Of a DNA stretch of 64,000 bases, positions 53,276 to 64,000 are shown piece after piece (the first letter of the stretch is position 1; each line of letters opens with the position of its first letter). Under the pieces are notes generated by a model. The model searched no databases, had not been told where the DNA came from, and saw only the letters and a list, made by a program, of their open reading frames with translations. The translations under genes were made by a program, and so were the position numbers. The stretch covers positions 2,294,001-2,358,000 of the forward strand of contig JAOSJQ010000001.1 in the NCBI GenBank assembly GCA_027494035.1, read 5' to 3'. The DNA comes from UTCFX2 sp002050125 (GTDB lineage Bacteria > Chloroflexota > Anaerolineae > Anaerolineales > UBA4823).

Positions 53276-56050
53276 TTACTTGTCTTCGATGATCTCTGCG
53301 CCGCCCGGGCGGTGCTTCAACGCCGCATGGGCAGCCGCCAGGCGCGCAACAGGCACGCGGAACGGCGAGCAGCTCACATAATTGTTCCCGATGATGTGAC
53401 AGAATTCGATCGAGTCGGGATCGCCGCCGTGTTCGCCGCAGATCCCCACCTCCAGGTCGGGGCGGGCTGACCGCCCGTCCTTGACCGCCATGTCCATCAA
53501 CCGCCCGACGCCTTCGCGGTCCAGGGTTTGGAAGGGGTTCTTGGGCAGGATGCCCTCTTCCACGTACTTAACCAGGAAGTTGCGCTCGGCGTCGTCCCGG
53601 CTGTAACCGAAGGTCATCTGGGTCAGGTCGTTCGTGCCGAAGGAGAAGAATTCAGCCACCTCGGCGACCTCGCGGGCGGTGACGCACGCACGCGGGATCT
53701 CGACCATCGTCCCGAACTTGTACTCGAATGTCACCCCTTTTTCCTGCATCACAGCCGCGGCGATCCGTTCGAGCCGGGGCTGGATCCAGTCCAACTCTTT
53801 GACCGTGCCGGTGAGCGGGATCATCACTTCGGGTTTGACCACCACGCCTTTCTTCGCCTGGTTCGCCGCCGCTTCGAAGATCGCGCGCACCTGCATTTCG
53901 ACGATCTCGGGGATGTAAATGCTCAGCCGGACGCCGCGCAGACCCATCATCGGGTTGCTCTCGTGCATCGCGCCGATGGTCGCCAGCAGCTCTTCCTTCG
54001 CTTCCAAGCCCTTCGTTTCGCCCTTCACCCGCATGGTGATCACTTCTTCGAACAGCTTATCCTTGTCCGGCATGAACTCATGCAGCGGCGGGTCGATCAG
54101 GCGGATGATCACCGGGCAGCCGTCCATGGCTTCGAACAGACCTTCGAAATCCGAGCGCTGGTAGGGGAGCAGCTCGTTCAGCTCTTTGGTGCGCTCCTCG
54201 GAGGTTTCCGCCAGGATCATGCGCTGGACGATCGGCAGGCGCTCCGTTTCGAAGAACATGTGCTCGGTGCGGCACAAACCGATCCCGACCGCGCCGTAAG
54301 CGCGCGCCCGGCGTGCGTCCGCTGGGTAGTCGGCGTTCGTCCATACCTGGAGGCCGCGGGTGGGCCAGCCCGCCGGCGCGGGGCGAATGCCGTCTGTGGC
54401 GCAAATCTCATCTGCCCAGGAGAGCAGCGTGAGCAAGTCGGTCTGCTCTTCCAGCTTGGGCGCGGTGGTCGCAATCTGACCGAGGTACACCTCGCCGGTC
54501 GTGCCGTCCACCGAGACCCACTCGCTTTCTTTGACGACCACATCGTTAGCTTCCATCTGGCGCTTCTCCAGGTCGATCCGGATCTCCACTGCGCCGACGA
54601 TGCACGGAACGCCGAACTGGCGCGCCACGACCGCGGCGTGCGAGGTGGCGCCGCCTTCGCTGGTCAGGATTCCTTTGGCAGCTAACATGCCGTGAACGTC
54701 GTCCGGCTTGGTGAAGGGGCGCACCATGATGACCGACTGGTGATGTTCCTTCGCCATCTTCTCGGCGGTATCGGCGTCGAAATACACCTGACCAACCGCC
54801 GCGCCCGGGGAGGCGTTCACGCCCTTGGCGTACACGCGTCCACCGCTGCGCGCCTGGGCGATCTCCTTGGGGTCAAATTGTGGGTGCAGCAGCGTGTCGA
54901 CGTTCTCGGGACTGACCCGCAGCACAGCCTCTTCGCGCGTAATGAGACCTTCGTTTGCCATATCGACCGCGATCTTCACGGCGGCTTTGGCGGTGCGCTT
55001 GCCGGTGCGGGTTTGGAGCATCCACAGCTTGTTTTCTTCGATCGTGAACTCGACGTCCTGCATCTCACGGTAATGTCTTTCGAGTTTTTCCGTGATGCCG
55101 AGAAATTCTCGATAAGCCTCGGGCATGTCTTTTGCCAGATGTTCGATCTTTTCGGTGTTACGAATGCCCGCGACGACGTCTTCACCCTGGGCGTTGATCA
55201 GGTAATCGCCGTACATTTTATTCTCGCCGGTGGCGGGGTCGCGGGTGAACGCTACGCCGGTGCCGGAGGTGTACCCCAGGTTCCCGAAAACCATCGTGAC
55301 GATGTTGACGGCGGTGCCCAGGTCGTGCGCGATGCCGGCGGCGTTCCGGTAATCGACCGCCCGTTTGCCGTTCCACGATTTGAAAACCGCTTCGGTTGCC
55401 AGGCGCAATTGCTCGTACGGATCCTGTGAGAATTCAAACCCTTTGTGTTCTTTGACTACTTTTTTGAAGGTGTCGGTGATCGCTTTCCAGTCCTGGGCGG
55501 TCATTTCGGTGTCGAGCTTGTAGCCTTTTTGGGCTTTATATTGGGCAAGCGGTTCCTCGAACGCCTCATCCGGAATGTCAAGCACGACGCTGCCAAACAT
55601 CTCTACCAGCCGGCGGTAGGAATCGTAGATGAACCGTTCGTCCAGCCCCTTGGCGATCATACCCTGGGCGGTTTCGTCGTTCAGACCGATGTTGAGGACG
55701 GTGTCCATCATGCCGGGCATCGAAAATTTCGCGCCCGAGCGGCAGGAAACAAACAGGGGGTTTTGCGGGTTGCCAAACGCCTTGCCGGTCTTTTTCTCCA
55801 CCTGTTTCATGGCAGCCAGTTCTTGCTCCCACATCCCCGGCGGGAATTTCTCGCCGGCTTCCAGATAGGCGTTGCAGGCTTCGGTCGTTACTGTGAAACC
55901 GGGCGGGACGGGCACATTGGCGCGCGTCATATCCGCCAAACCAGCGCCTTTGCCGCCTAACAGCGCCCGGACTGCTTCCCAATCGCCTCCGCAGGCTTTT
56001 TCTGCCGCTTCTACTTCGTCAAACAGATATACCCATTTCTTGTCAACCAT
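53276..56050 (-). CDS. ppdK: pyruvate, phosphate dikinase
   Basis: Interconverts pyruvate + ATP + Pi and PEP + AMP + PPi. The N-terminal ATP-grasp domain contains GGKGAGLADMTR and FGNPQNPLFVSCRSGAKFSMPGMMDTVLN. The phosphohistidine domain has the catalytic His in TSEGGATSHAAVVARQ, and the C-terminal PEP/pyruvate barrel ends with the active-site Cys in GICGEHGGDP. ATG 56050 (MVDKKWVYLFDE) gives 924 residues. The frame is open a further 59 codons upstream, but those residues do not match the family and the ATG has AGGAGAG upstream. Monocistronic. Confidence 0.96.
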   Translation of the reverse strand: MVDKKWVYLFDEVEAAEKACGGDWEAVRALLGGKGAGLADMTRANVPVPPGFTVTTEACNAYLEAGEKFPPGMWEQELAAMKQVEKKTGKAFGNPQNPLFVSCRSGAKFSMPGMMDTVLNIGLNDETAQGMIAKGLDERFIYDSYRRLVEMFGSVVLDIPDEAFEEPLAQYKAQKGYKLDTEMTAQDWKAITDTFKKVVKEHKGFEFSQDPYEQLRLATEAVFKSWNGKRAVDYRNAAGIAHDLGTAVNIVTMVFGNLGYTSGTGVAFTRDPATGENKMYGDYLINAQGEDVVAGIRNTEKIEHLAKDMPEAYREFLGITEKLERHYREMQDVEFTIEENKLWMLQTRTGKRTAKAAVKIAVDMANEGLITREEAVLRVSPENVDTLLHPQFDPKEIAQARSGGRVYAKGVNASPGAAVGQVYFDADTAEKMAKEHHQSVIMVRPFTKPDDVHGMLAAKGILTSEGGATSHAAVVARQFGVPCIVGAVEIRIDLEKRQMEANDVVVKESEWVSVDGTTGEVYLGQIATTAPKLEEQTDLLTLLSWADEICATDGIRPAPAGWPTRGLQVWTNADYPADARRARAYGAVGIGLCRTEHMFFETERLPIVQRMILAETSEERTKELNELLPYQRSDFEGLFEAMDGCPVIIRLIDPPLHEFMPDKDKLFEEVITMRVKGETKGLEAKEELLATIGAMHESNPMMGLRGVRLSIYIPEIVEMQVRAIFEAAANQAKKGVVVKPEVMIPLTGTVKELDWIQPRLERIAAAVMQEKGVTFEYKFGTMVEIPRACVTAREVAEVAEFFSFGTNDLTQMTFGYSRDDAERNFLVKYVEEGILPKNPFQTLDREGVGRLMDMAVKDGRSARPDLEVGICGEHGGDPDSIEFCHIIGNNYVSCSPFRVPVARLAAAHAALKHRPGGAEIIEDK

Positions 56051-56304
56051 TGTCTTTCTCTCCTGACTAAAATGATGAAAAAAAGATTTGATAGCTTGGA
56101 AAACGCACCAACCGTATAGTTTACCATAAGCCGCCCAGAACGCCTCCCTCTGCGCGACATTGCGACATTCGACATTCCCAAGGTTTTCGTCAAGCCGCGC
56201 GGCCTCGACTGCGCTCTCCAAGCCCAAATGTGTGGGACGGTTCGAACATTCTCAGTGGTAGGGCGCTTGATTTCTGCGGTACTTTCAATTAAAATGCCCT
56301 GACG

Positions 56305-57414
56305 ATGAAAAAACCGATTTCGCGCGGGGAGTTTTTGAAACTGAGCGGGGCTGCGCTGGGAGCCATCTTCTACACCGGCGGTTCCTGGTCGGCAGCCTTC
56401 CAGCCGGATTTTCCGCGCCCGCCCGAGCAAGACCTGGGGAAGCTGGCGCGCGTGGCGGTGAAACAGGTCGATGTGCGCGCCCGTCCGAACGATCAGGCGC
56501 CGATCGTCGGCAACCGCTTCAGAGACCAGCTCTTGCAGGTCTATGAAGAACTGAACCCGCCCGACGCTCCGAAATTCTATAACACCCTGTGGTATCGGGT
56601 TTGGGGCGGTTACGTGCATAGCGCCCGGCTGCAGATCGTCGATATCCGCATGAACGATCCGGTAAGCTGGATCCCCGAAGCGGGCAAGCTTTGCGAAGTG
56701 ACGGTGCCGTACACCACCGCCTACGCGTACAGCAAATGGGACGGGTGGGCGCCCTGGCGCGGCTCCCGTCTTTATTACTCCTCCACCCATTGGGCGACCG
56801 CTGTTGAAGAAGGCCCGGATGGCGGACCCTGGTATAAAATTGTCAACGAGCTGAGCAGCAGCGAGATTTACTACGTCCCGGCGCAGCACCTGCGGTTGTT
56901 CAACCCCGCAGAATACGCCCCCATTGCGACGGACGTTCCGGCGGCGAAAAAGCGCATTCAAATCGCGCTGCGCGAACAAACTCTGCGGGCGTTCGAAGGC
57001 GAAGAAATGGTGCTGGAGACGCGCATCTCCTCCGGCATCCCCAACGGGCGGAACTGGACGAAAGGCGACCTGCCAACCGCGACCCCGCGGGGGAGGTTTG
57101 TGATCTACTCGAAGATGCCCTCGAAACACATGGGCAGCGTCGCCGGCGGGGACGAAGTGGAAGCCAGCGGTGGGTTCACGCTGCCCGGCGTCCCCTGGAC
57201 CAGCTTTTTCATCGACCCGGGCGGGTATGCGCTGCACGGCACTTACTGGCACAACAATTACGGCTTGCAGATGAGCCATGGCTGCATCAACATGCGCAAT
57301 GAAGACGCGTTATGGATCTTCCGCTGGAGCACGCCGATCTTTGATCCGAACAAGATCGAAAGCCACCGCAATTGGGAAGTCACCGGACACGGCACAACGG
57401 TGATCGTGGAATAA
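56305..57414 (+). CDS. L,D-transpeptidase (YkuD domain) with exported N-terminus
   Basis: A 369-residue exported protein. The N-terminus MKKPISRGEFLKLSGAALGA has the shape of a Tat-type signal, but only one arginine is in the motif. An SH3-like region around residues 48-150 (VDVRARPNDQAPIVGNRF) precedes the YkuD domain, whose catalytic motif is in HGTYWHNNYGLQMSHGCINM (His and Cys). It makes or links 3-3 peptidoglycan cross-links or attaches proteins to the wall, which would imply peptidoglycan with meso-diaminopimelate or similar. It converges on the CtaB end with a shared terminator. Confidence 0.88.
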   Translation: MKKPISRGEFLKLSGAALGAIFYTGGSWSAAFQPDFPRPPEQDLGKLARVAVKQVDVRARPNDQAPIVGNRFRDQLLQVYEELNPPDAPKFYNTLWYRVWGGYVHSARLQIVDIRMNDPVSWIPEAGKLCEVTVPYTTAYAYSKWDGWAPWRGSRLYYSSTHWATAVEEGPDGGPWYKIVNELSSSEIYYVPAQHLRLFNPAEYAPIATDVPAAKKRIQIALREQTLRAFEGEEMVLETRISSGIPNGRNWTKGDLPTATPRGRFVIYSKMPSKHMGSVAGGDEVEASGGFTLPGVPWTSFFIDPGGYALHGTYWHNNYGLQMSHGCINMRNEDALWIFRWSTPIFDPNKIESHRNWEVTGHGTTVIVE

Positions 57415-57443
57415 AAAACGACCGGCTAGCCCGGTCGTTTTTT
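57413..57443. terminator. bidirectional terminator
   Basis: AAAAAACGACCGG and its complement CCGGTCGTTTTTT around a 5-nt loop, between the convergent L,D-transpeptidase and heme-synthesis genes. The left arm starts within the transpeptidase stop codon. Confidence 0.9.
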
Positions 57444-57459
57444 GATCCTCGCCGCAGGC

Positions 57460-59280
<1,821 letters not shown>

Positions 59281-59314
59281 CGGACGATCCCCGGTTGATT
59301 TTGTGACAGGCGTT

Positions 59315-60117
59315 TCAGGCGCCGGGCAGCGGGCTGCTTTGGGGGCTGACCGAACCCGGCTGCGGCTTGGGGCGCCGCATCTGATGGCGGACGAACAGCG
59401 GATACCCGCCCGCCAGGATGACGGCGAAGGTGAACCATTGCAGAGCGTAACCGAGGTGCGGACCTTCGGTGAGTTCCAGTTCCGGCTGGGTGCGGTAGGG
59501 CAGCGCATCCCAGCCCGCTTGCGGCGCTTGCTGGATGTACGCCCCCAGCAGCGGGTAGGGCATTTGCCCGGTGATCTGTTCGAGGTTGACGAAATACCAG
59601 GCGGTGAGCGGCGCGTCTCCGGGGAGGGGGTGGGGTCGCGCCGGCTGCCCAGCTCGGCTTTGGTCTGCGGTCGCCGCAGCACGCCGTTCACCTGAACCAG
59701 CCCCGGCTCATCGAATTGTCTCCAACCCCCCGATTCAAAGTCGGCGGCGGGGATCCAGCCCCGGTCGACCAGAATGACCTGACCCGAACCTTCCATAATC
59801 AAGGGGGTGACTAGGTGAGCGCCCCATTCATTGCCATAGTATTGGTTGCGCAGCGCGATCTGGCGCTCGAAATCGAAGCGTCCGCGGGCGGAAATAGCCC
59901 GGTATTCCATGTTGTAGAGGTCGGCTTGCAGCGCGTCGCCCTCCAGGTCGAGCGGCGGGGCGTCGAGCTGCGCCTGCACGCGGGTGTTGAACGCCTGCCG
60001 CTGCTCCAGCCGGTCGAGCTGCCAGATGCCCAGCCGGATGCACAGCGCGCTGCCGGCGAGCGCCAGCAAAGTAGTCAGGATCCAGCGCCTGGAAAAGAGC
60101 GCCAGGAATGTGCTCAT
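59315..60117 (-). CDS. SURF1-family cytochrome oxidase assembly protein, frameshifted
   Basis: The N-terminal transmembrane helix ILTTLLALAGSALCIRLGIWQLDRLEQR and the SURF1 motifs RGRFDFERQIALRNQYYGNEWGAHLVTPL and VILVDRGWIPAADF are clear. At about 59620-59630, in a G-rich run, the frame breaks. The rest (PLTAWYFVNLEQITGQMPYPLLGAY, then the last transmembrane helix and the stop at 59315) lies in another frame. Repaired length is about 267 residues, normal for SURF1. It overlaps the cupredoxin-like gene by 4 bases. Confidence 0.85.
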
Positions 60118-60644
60118 ACCCCCTTTTGATCCTTTGCCGGAGCCTTCTTCTTGTCGATGGGATAGGCTGCCAGGCTGTAGACGAAGAATAAAGCGGTCAA
60201 CGTTGGCGCAGCCATGAGCAGACCCGTCAGGCGGGTCTTGAGGGTGACCGGCTGGCGAATATCCAGCCCCAGAAACTGCTGGCTCTGGAAGGAGCAGGAA
60301 TAGCGCACCCGCTCGACCTGGTTCATCATCAGGCTGCCGGTCGCGCCGGCTGGAACCCAGACCGGTCCGAGCTGGTGGCTGACGGCATCCTGATTGATCA
60401 CCTCCAGTATGTCGCCGACGACGAAGACCATTTCCTCCGGTATAAACGGGGTTTCTTCGCCCGCCTGGATGCGCTCCGCCGTTCCGGGCGGGACTACGAT
60501 CTGAATGGTCTTGGGAGCGCGTTCAGCCGGCGTTTTTTGCAGCAGGAAAGTCGCCTCATTGAATAGCGCGGCAAACGCCAAGGCGATGGCGGCGGCGATT
60601 GCCAACCGAATCAGATACGGGCGCAGCTTGGAGTTGGCAGACAT
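60114..60644 (-). CDS. membrane-anchored cupredoxin-like protein
   Basis: A 176-residue protein with transmembrane segments at residues 12-32 and about 140-160. The domain between (IQIVVPPGTAERIQAGEETPFIP, then VVGDILEVINQDAVSHQLGPVWVPAGATGSL and YSCSFQSQQFLGLDI) has a cupredoxin beta-sandwich pattern. The His in SHQLGP and Cys in YSCSFQ could be copper ligands, but the usual final His/Met pair is unclear. It sits among SCO and SURF1 genes, so copper delivery to the oxidase is plausible. Confidence 0.65.
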   Translation of the reverse strand: MSANSKLRPYLIRLAIAAAIALAFAALFNEATFLLQKTPAERAPKTIQIVVPPGTAERIQAGEETPFIPEEMVFVVGDILEVINQDAVSHQLGPVWVPAGATGSLMMNQVERVRYSCSFQSQQFLGLDIRQPVTLKTRLTGLLMAAPTLTALFFVYSLAAYPIDKKKAPAKDQKGV

Positions 60645-61261
60645 CCGGCGGTTCCTATTTCTCCCTCAAAAAGGTGGGCAACGTCCTGGGAGACGCGTTC
60701 CGGCTCCATCCCAAACGGATAATTGAGCCGCCATTGCCCGTGCGGATCGATGGCGTAGATGCGCGCCGAGTGGTCAACCAGATAGCCCAGGGCGCTTTCG
60801 CCTGGCTGGCGCTGGCGGTAAACCCCATAATTGCTCCAGACCGCCTCGAGCTGGGTTTCCGTCCCCGACAGACCGATAAAAGCAGGGTCAAAATTCTCCA
60901 GGTAGGTGCGCAGACGCTCGGGGGTGTCGCGTTCGGGATCGACCGTGATGAGCACGAAATCCACGTCGGCGGACTGCGCCCCCAGGCTTGCCTTGATTTG
61001 CTTGTATTCCGAGAGTGTAACCGGGCATACGTCCGGGCAATAAGTGTAGCCAAAGAAGATGAGCACCACCTTGCCTGTCCGGCTGCTTAATTGATAGGGG
61101 TTCCCGTTCTGATCCGTTAGCCGGAAATCGGGCGCGTGGGCGGGCGGGTTGATCAGCACGCCCTGATAGGTGTACTGCCGATCCAGGTAGTAATAGGTTC
61201 CTCCCAGACCGAGCGCTATGCCCAGAATTGCCCCAGCGACGATCAAACCAAGCTTCGACAT
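60611..61261 (-). CDS. SCO1/SenC copper chaperone
   Basis: A 216-residue membrane-anchored thioredoxin-fold protein. The N-terminal helix LGLIVAGAILGIALGLGGTYYY anchors it. Copper ligands are the Cys pair in YTYCPDVCP and the His in YLVDHSARIYAI. It inserts copper into the CuA centre of subunit II. Its last 11 codons overlap the cupredoxin-like gene by 34 bases, a long overlap that may reflect an uncorrected indel near the end. Confidence 0.9.
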   Translation of the reverse strand: MSKLGLIVAGAILGIALGLGGTYYYLDRQYTYQGVLINPPAHAPDFRLTDQNGNPYQLSSRTGKVVLIFFGYTYCPDVCPVTLSEYKQIKASLGAQSADVDFVLITVDPERDTPERLRTYLENFDPAFIGLSGTETQLEAVWSNYGVYRQRQPGESALGYLVDHSARIYAIDPHGQWRLNYPFGMEPERVSQDVAHLFEGEIGTAGCLPTPSCARI

Positions 61262-61289
61262 AGCTCCCTTATCAACCCTCTGCCGCGTC

Positions 61290-61871
61290 CTAGATGGGCG
61301 GAACGCCGATCAGGTAAAGCGCCGGGTAGAAGAAAATCCACACCACGTCGATGAAATGCCAGTACACCGCGGCGGCTTCGACGGGCCAGTGGCGCTCGGC
61401 GTCGTACAGACCTTTGCGGGCGTTGCGGTACACGATGATCATGAAAATCACCCCGGTCAGCACGTGAAAGGCGTGAAACCCGGTCATGGCGTAAAACAGC
61501 GACCAGGCGACGCTGGCGCTGGGCCAATAGGGGGCGATCCACCACTCCACGCCCAAGACCCCGAACAGAAAGGCGATCCCCAGGGCGATCGTGATCAGGA
61601 AAGAACGCTCGAAGGTTTTGCGATCGCCGTATTGCATGGCGACCTCGCCGCGGTTGGCAAAAAAGCTGCTGACGAGCAAGATCAGCGTGATCGCTAGACC
61701 TACGTACTGGTTGAGATCGGGACGCACCCCCGCGCCGAGCAAATAGAAACGGGAGATGAACAGCCCGCCAAACATGAACAGGTCCGACACGATGAACAGC
61801 CACAAACCCAGGCGGTTGGTGTTCGTCTTGCGGCGATAGTCGGCGATCGAAATCGTTTCAGCGGTCATCAA
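61290..61871 (-). CDS. ctaE: cytochrome c oxidase subunit III
   Basis: A 193-residue, five-helix subunit III: LGLWLFIVSDLFMFGGLF, WSLFYAMTGFHAFHVLTGVIFM and VYWHFIDVVWIFFYPALYL are the characteristic segments, the last giving the terminal helix. It overlaps the subunit IV gene by 4 bases. Short like other heme-copper oxidases of bacteria with a separate small subunit IV. Confidence 0.93.
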   Translation of the reverse strand: MMTAETISIADYRRKTNTNRLGLWLFIVSDLFMFGGLFISRFYLLGAGVRPDLNQYVGLAITLILLVSSFFANRGEVAMQYGDRKTFERSFLITIALGIAFLFGVLGVEWWIAPYWPSASVAWSLFYAMTGFHAFHVLTGVIFMIIVYRNARKGLYDAERHWPVEAAAVYWHFIDVVWIFFYPALYLIGVPPI

Positions 61872-62080
61872 TTCACCTCGTCTTCAGGCTGGAACACGCG
61901 CGCCACGTGCATGTAATCGCGCACGACAAAAAAGGCTTTGAGGCTCGCCACGATCAACAGCACGGCAGCCCAGCTAGACGCCACCGCGCCGATAAAGAAC
62001 TCACCGATGGTGAAAACGATCAGCAGCAGCAAAGTGACTGCGCCGACCCGATAGGCTTGTTTCATCTTCTCTTCGTCCAT
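61868..62080 (-). CDS. ctaF: cytochrome c oxidase subunit IV family protein
   Basis: A 70-residue protein with three hydrophobic segments (VGAVTLLLLIVFTIGEFFIGAV, WAAVLLIVASLKAFFVVRDYMHV). The YMHVARVF end is typical of the small prokaryotic subunit IV. ATG 62080 has AAGGAG 8 bases upstream; the frame opening at 62101 is less likely. Encoded between subunits I and III. Confidence 0.8.
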   Translation of the reverse strand: MDEEKMKQAYRVGAVTLLLLIVFTIGEFFIGAVASSWAAVLLIVASLKAFFVVRDYMHVARVFQPEDEVN

Positions 62081-62117
62081 ATTGAATGCTCCTTCAGTCA
62101 TTGCTTTTTTGAGCGGT

Positions 62118-64000
62118 TCAGTCAGCCGCCGGGCTGGAGGCTGGGGCGGAAGAGCCGCTCGGATCAGGCGCGGTGTCTTCTGCCGCGGGCGCAGCCGCGA
62201 CGATGCGATCCGGGTCGATGTTCACAAAGGCGTAGTTTGTCCCATAATCGTAGGGTTCCCCAACCACGATGACGGGCTGATCATAATTATGAACCGGCAC
62301 GGGCGAAGGGATCATGAATTCGGGGGAGCGCGAATTCCAGGGGTTGCGCGCCGCAACCGGACCGCGCGCTGCGCTGTAGATCAGGTTGGTCAGCGCGATC
62401 AGCACCGAGGCGAAAATGACAAACGCGGCAATCGTGATCAGCAGTTGCTGCACCGTGATCCCCAACGCTGGGTCATAATCCGCGATGCGGCGGCGCATGC
62501 CCAGCAAGCCGATCTGCATCTGACCCAGGGACTGGACGTAGAAAGCCGGGAGCATCAAGTAGAAATGCAGTTTTCCCAGCGTCTCGTTGTACATGCGCCC
62601 GGTGACCTTTGGAAACCAGTAATAGATCGCGGCGAAGAAGGGAAAGACAAACCCGCCGAACATGGTCGCGTGGAAGTGCCCAACGATCCAGTAAGTATCC
62701 TGCAAATGCAGGTCGGTGGCGACGGTTGCGTTCGGCGGACCGCTCAGCCCGCCCAACAGAAAGATCGAGATCGCGCCCAGCACGAAAAGCATGGGCGTTT
62801 GAAAGGAGAGCTTGCCCTCCCAGATCGTCGCAACCCAACTGAAGAATTTGACGCCTGTAGGCACCGCCACCAGCAGCGTGCTGTACATAAACGGGATTCG
62901 CAGGTAAGACGCCATGCCGCTGGTGAACATGTGGTGCGCCCAGACGAAAAATCCCACCAGCGCGATGCCGAACGATGACAGCGCCACCCAGCGGTAGCCA
63001 AACAGCGGTTTGCGGGCGAAGACCGGCAGCAGTTCGCTGATCACGCCCAGCCCGGTCAGCACAAACACATAGACGGCGGGGTGTGAATAGAACCAGAACA
63101 GGTGCTGAAAAAGGATCGGGTCGCCGCCCTTATCGGGGGTGAAAAAGCCCATCCCAAACAGGCGTTCGAACATCACCATCTCGAAGGACAGCCCGATCAA
63201 CTGGGTGGCGGTCAGGGCGATCAGCGCGGTCGCCAGCGCCGACCAGACGAAGATCGGCATCCGGAAATAGCTCATGCCTTTGGCGCGCATGCGGATGGCG
63301 GTGGCGATCACGTTCAGCGCCCCAAAGATCGAAGAAAACCCAACGAAGATGACGCCCAGGAAGAACATGTCCATCCCCAGCGGGGCGCGCTGGCTGAGCG
63401 GCGGGTAGCCGGTCCAACCGGTGTCGAAACCGCCCAGGAAATAGCTGGAGAGCAGCACAATCGCCGCGGGGACGTTGATCCAGTAGGCAAAGGAGTTCAG
63501 CCGCGGGAATGCCATGTCGTTGGCGCCGATGAGCAGCGGCACCAGGTAGTTGGACATCGCGCCAACCCCGATCAGGATGCCGGCGATCATCACAATCCCG
63601 TGCAGGCTCATAATCGTGTTATATGCCTGGAGGTCGACTACCTGCAGCCCCGGCTTAGCCAGCTCGCTGCGAAAGATCAGCGCGAAAATGCCGGCAACGC
63701 CCAGCATCAGGATCGAGGTCACGCCGTATTGAATGCCGATGACCTTGTGATCAAAACTGGCGCTCAGAAAGCGCCTGACCCCCGACGGGAAGGCGTCCGT
63801 GGGGTGATCGGGGGTGGACTGTCCATTCGCCCATTTGAGCCAATCGGACGTCGAGCCGACCGAGAGCATAAACCCGAACACGCCAAAGATCGCCCCCACA
63901 ACCCAGGCGGGCTCGCTGAAACCGTAGTGATTGCCGGACGGGTTGTAATCCCAAATGGGAAAGCCCAGGATCAGCCGGATCACCGAAACCAGCGCGAAGC
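62118..64000 (-). CDS. ctaD: cytochrome c oxidase subunit I, 5' end beyond the window
   Basis: Catalytic heme-copper subunit. Heme a His in SLHGIVMI; CuB His and cross-linked Tyr in FWFYSHPAVYVF; the HH pair in FVWAHHMFTSG; heme a3 and a ligands in WIVGHFHATMFGG. The frame is open to the window edge (FALVSVIRLILGFP precedes the GTG 63983), so the true start is probably outside. About 627 codons are visible, with an N-terminal extension before the first standard helix and a Pro/Ala-rich tail. The K-channel-type Tyr is kept, so this is an A-type oxidase. Confidence 0.93.
   Translation of the reverse strand, partial: FALVSVIRLILGFPIWDYNPSGNHYGFSEPAWVVGAIFGVFGFMLSVGSTSDWLKWANGQSTPDHPTDAFPSGVRRFLSASFDHKVIGIQYGVTSILMLGVAGIFALIFRSELAKPGLQVVDLQAYNTIMSLHGIVMIAGILIGVGAMSNYLVPLLIGANDMAFPRLNSFAYWINVPAAIVLLSSYFLGGFDTGWTGYPPLSQRAPLGMDMFFLGVIFVGFSSIFGALNVIATAIRMRAKGMSYFRMPIFVWSALATALIALTATQLIGLSFEMVMFERLFGMGFFTPDKGGDPILFQHLFWFYSHPAVYVFVLTGLGVISELLPVFARKPLFGYRWVALSSFGIALVGFFVWAHHMFTSGMASYLRIPFMYSTLLVAVPTGVKFFSWVATIWEGKLSFQTPMLFVLGAISIFLLGGLSGPPNATVATDLHLQDTYWIVGHFHATMFGGFVFPFFAAIYYWFPKVTGRMYNETLGKLHFYLMLPAFYVQSLGQMQIGLLGMRRRIADYDPALGITVQQLLITIAAFVIFASVLIALTNLIYSAARGPVAARNPWNSRSPEFMIPSPVPVHNYDQPVIVVGEPYDYGTNYAFVNIDPDRIVAAAPAAEDTAPDPSGSSAPASSPAAD

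Overview
The window looks like chromosomal DNA of a free-living, GC-rich bacterium, most likely a Chloroflexota member of the Anaerolineae type. This assignment is inference: it rests on the gene content (SARP/BTAD regulator, HAF-repeat secreted proteins ending in an LPL-x-R tail, Cys-type sulfatase with anaerobic maturase, Qmo/Hdr-like cluster, cytochrome oxidase with a CtaA-CtaB fusion) and not on a marker-gene phylogeny. An AT-rich island at about 41.1-50.4 kb is clearly foreign.

Layout. 1-4.7 kb: a minus-strand nucleic-acid-processing operon (DUF3467, translin-like, a Cas4-like nuclease split over two membrane-anchored ORFs, NAD kinase, zinc-finger membrane protein, RecN), preceded by ssb. 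5.3-8.3 kb: a DNA methyltransferase with an IS4-type insertion just upstream of its start, a transposase scrap and a zinc-ribbon protein. 8.4-10.2 kb: an LCM-type methyltransferase and a DnaQ-like exonuclease fused to a WYL domain. 10.3-16.8 kb: an alpha-glucoside import and conversion operon with LacI regulator and perfect operator, lipoprotein binding protein, two permeases and trehalose synthase; the second permease carries a c-type cytochrome domain in its first external loop. 17.2-21.0 kb: a large SARP-AAA regulator and two small genes. 21.0-29.9 kb: a patchwork of secreted repeat proteins (beta-propeller-like, HAF plus T5SS/PEP-CTERM repeats, HAF plus LCAT-type lipase), a GNAT gene and a methyltransferase whose 3' end has been replaced by the C-terminal tail of the secreted proteins.

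29.9-33.1 kb: anaerobic sulfatase maturase and its sulfatase. 33.5-40.8 kb: LysR and, converging on it, a sulfur/electron-transfer operon (ArsR, TusA, MvhD-like, two HdrA/QmoA-like flavoproteins, winged helix, QmoC-like, DsrE). 41.1-43.5 kb: a type II restriction-modification system with a controller protein and an inverted-repeat operator. 43.7-50.4 kb: an integrative element bounded by 45-bp direct repeats of the 3' end of tRNA-Asn, carrying a second restriction-modification pair, an XRE regulator, a 121-nt hairpin, a Rep_trans-type rolling-circle initiator and a tyrosine integrase next to the intact tRNA.

50.6-53.2 kb: an ABC exporter pair. 53.3-56.1 kb: pyruvate phosphate dikinase. 56.3-57.4 kb: L,D-transpeptidase. 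57.5-64.0 kb: an aerobic cytochrome c oxidase operon (CtaD, CtaF, CtaE, SCO, cupredoxin-like, SURF1, CtaA-CtaB fusion).

A caveat for the whole window: nine host-type genes show single-nucleotide frameshifts, several in homopolymers. Base-calling error in a draft assembly is a serious alternative to gene decay, so none of these genes should be called dead on this sequence alone.
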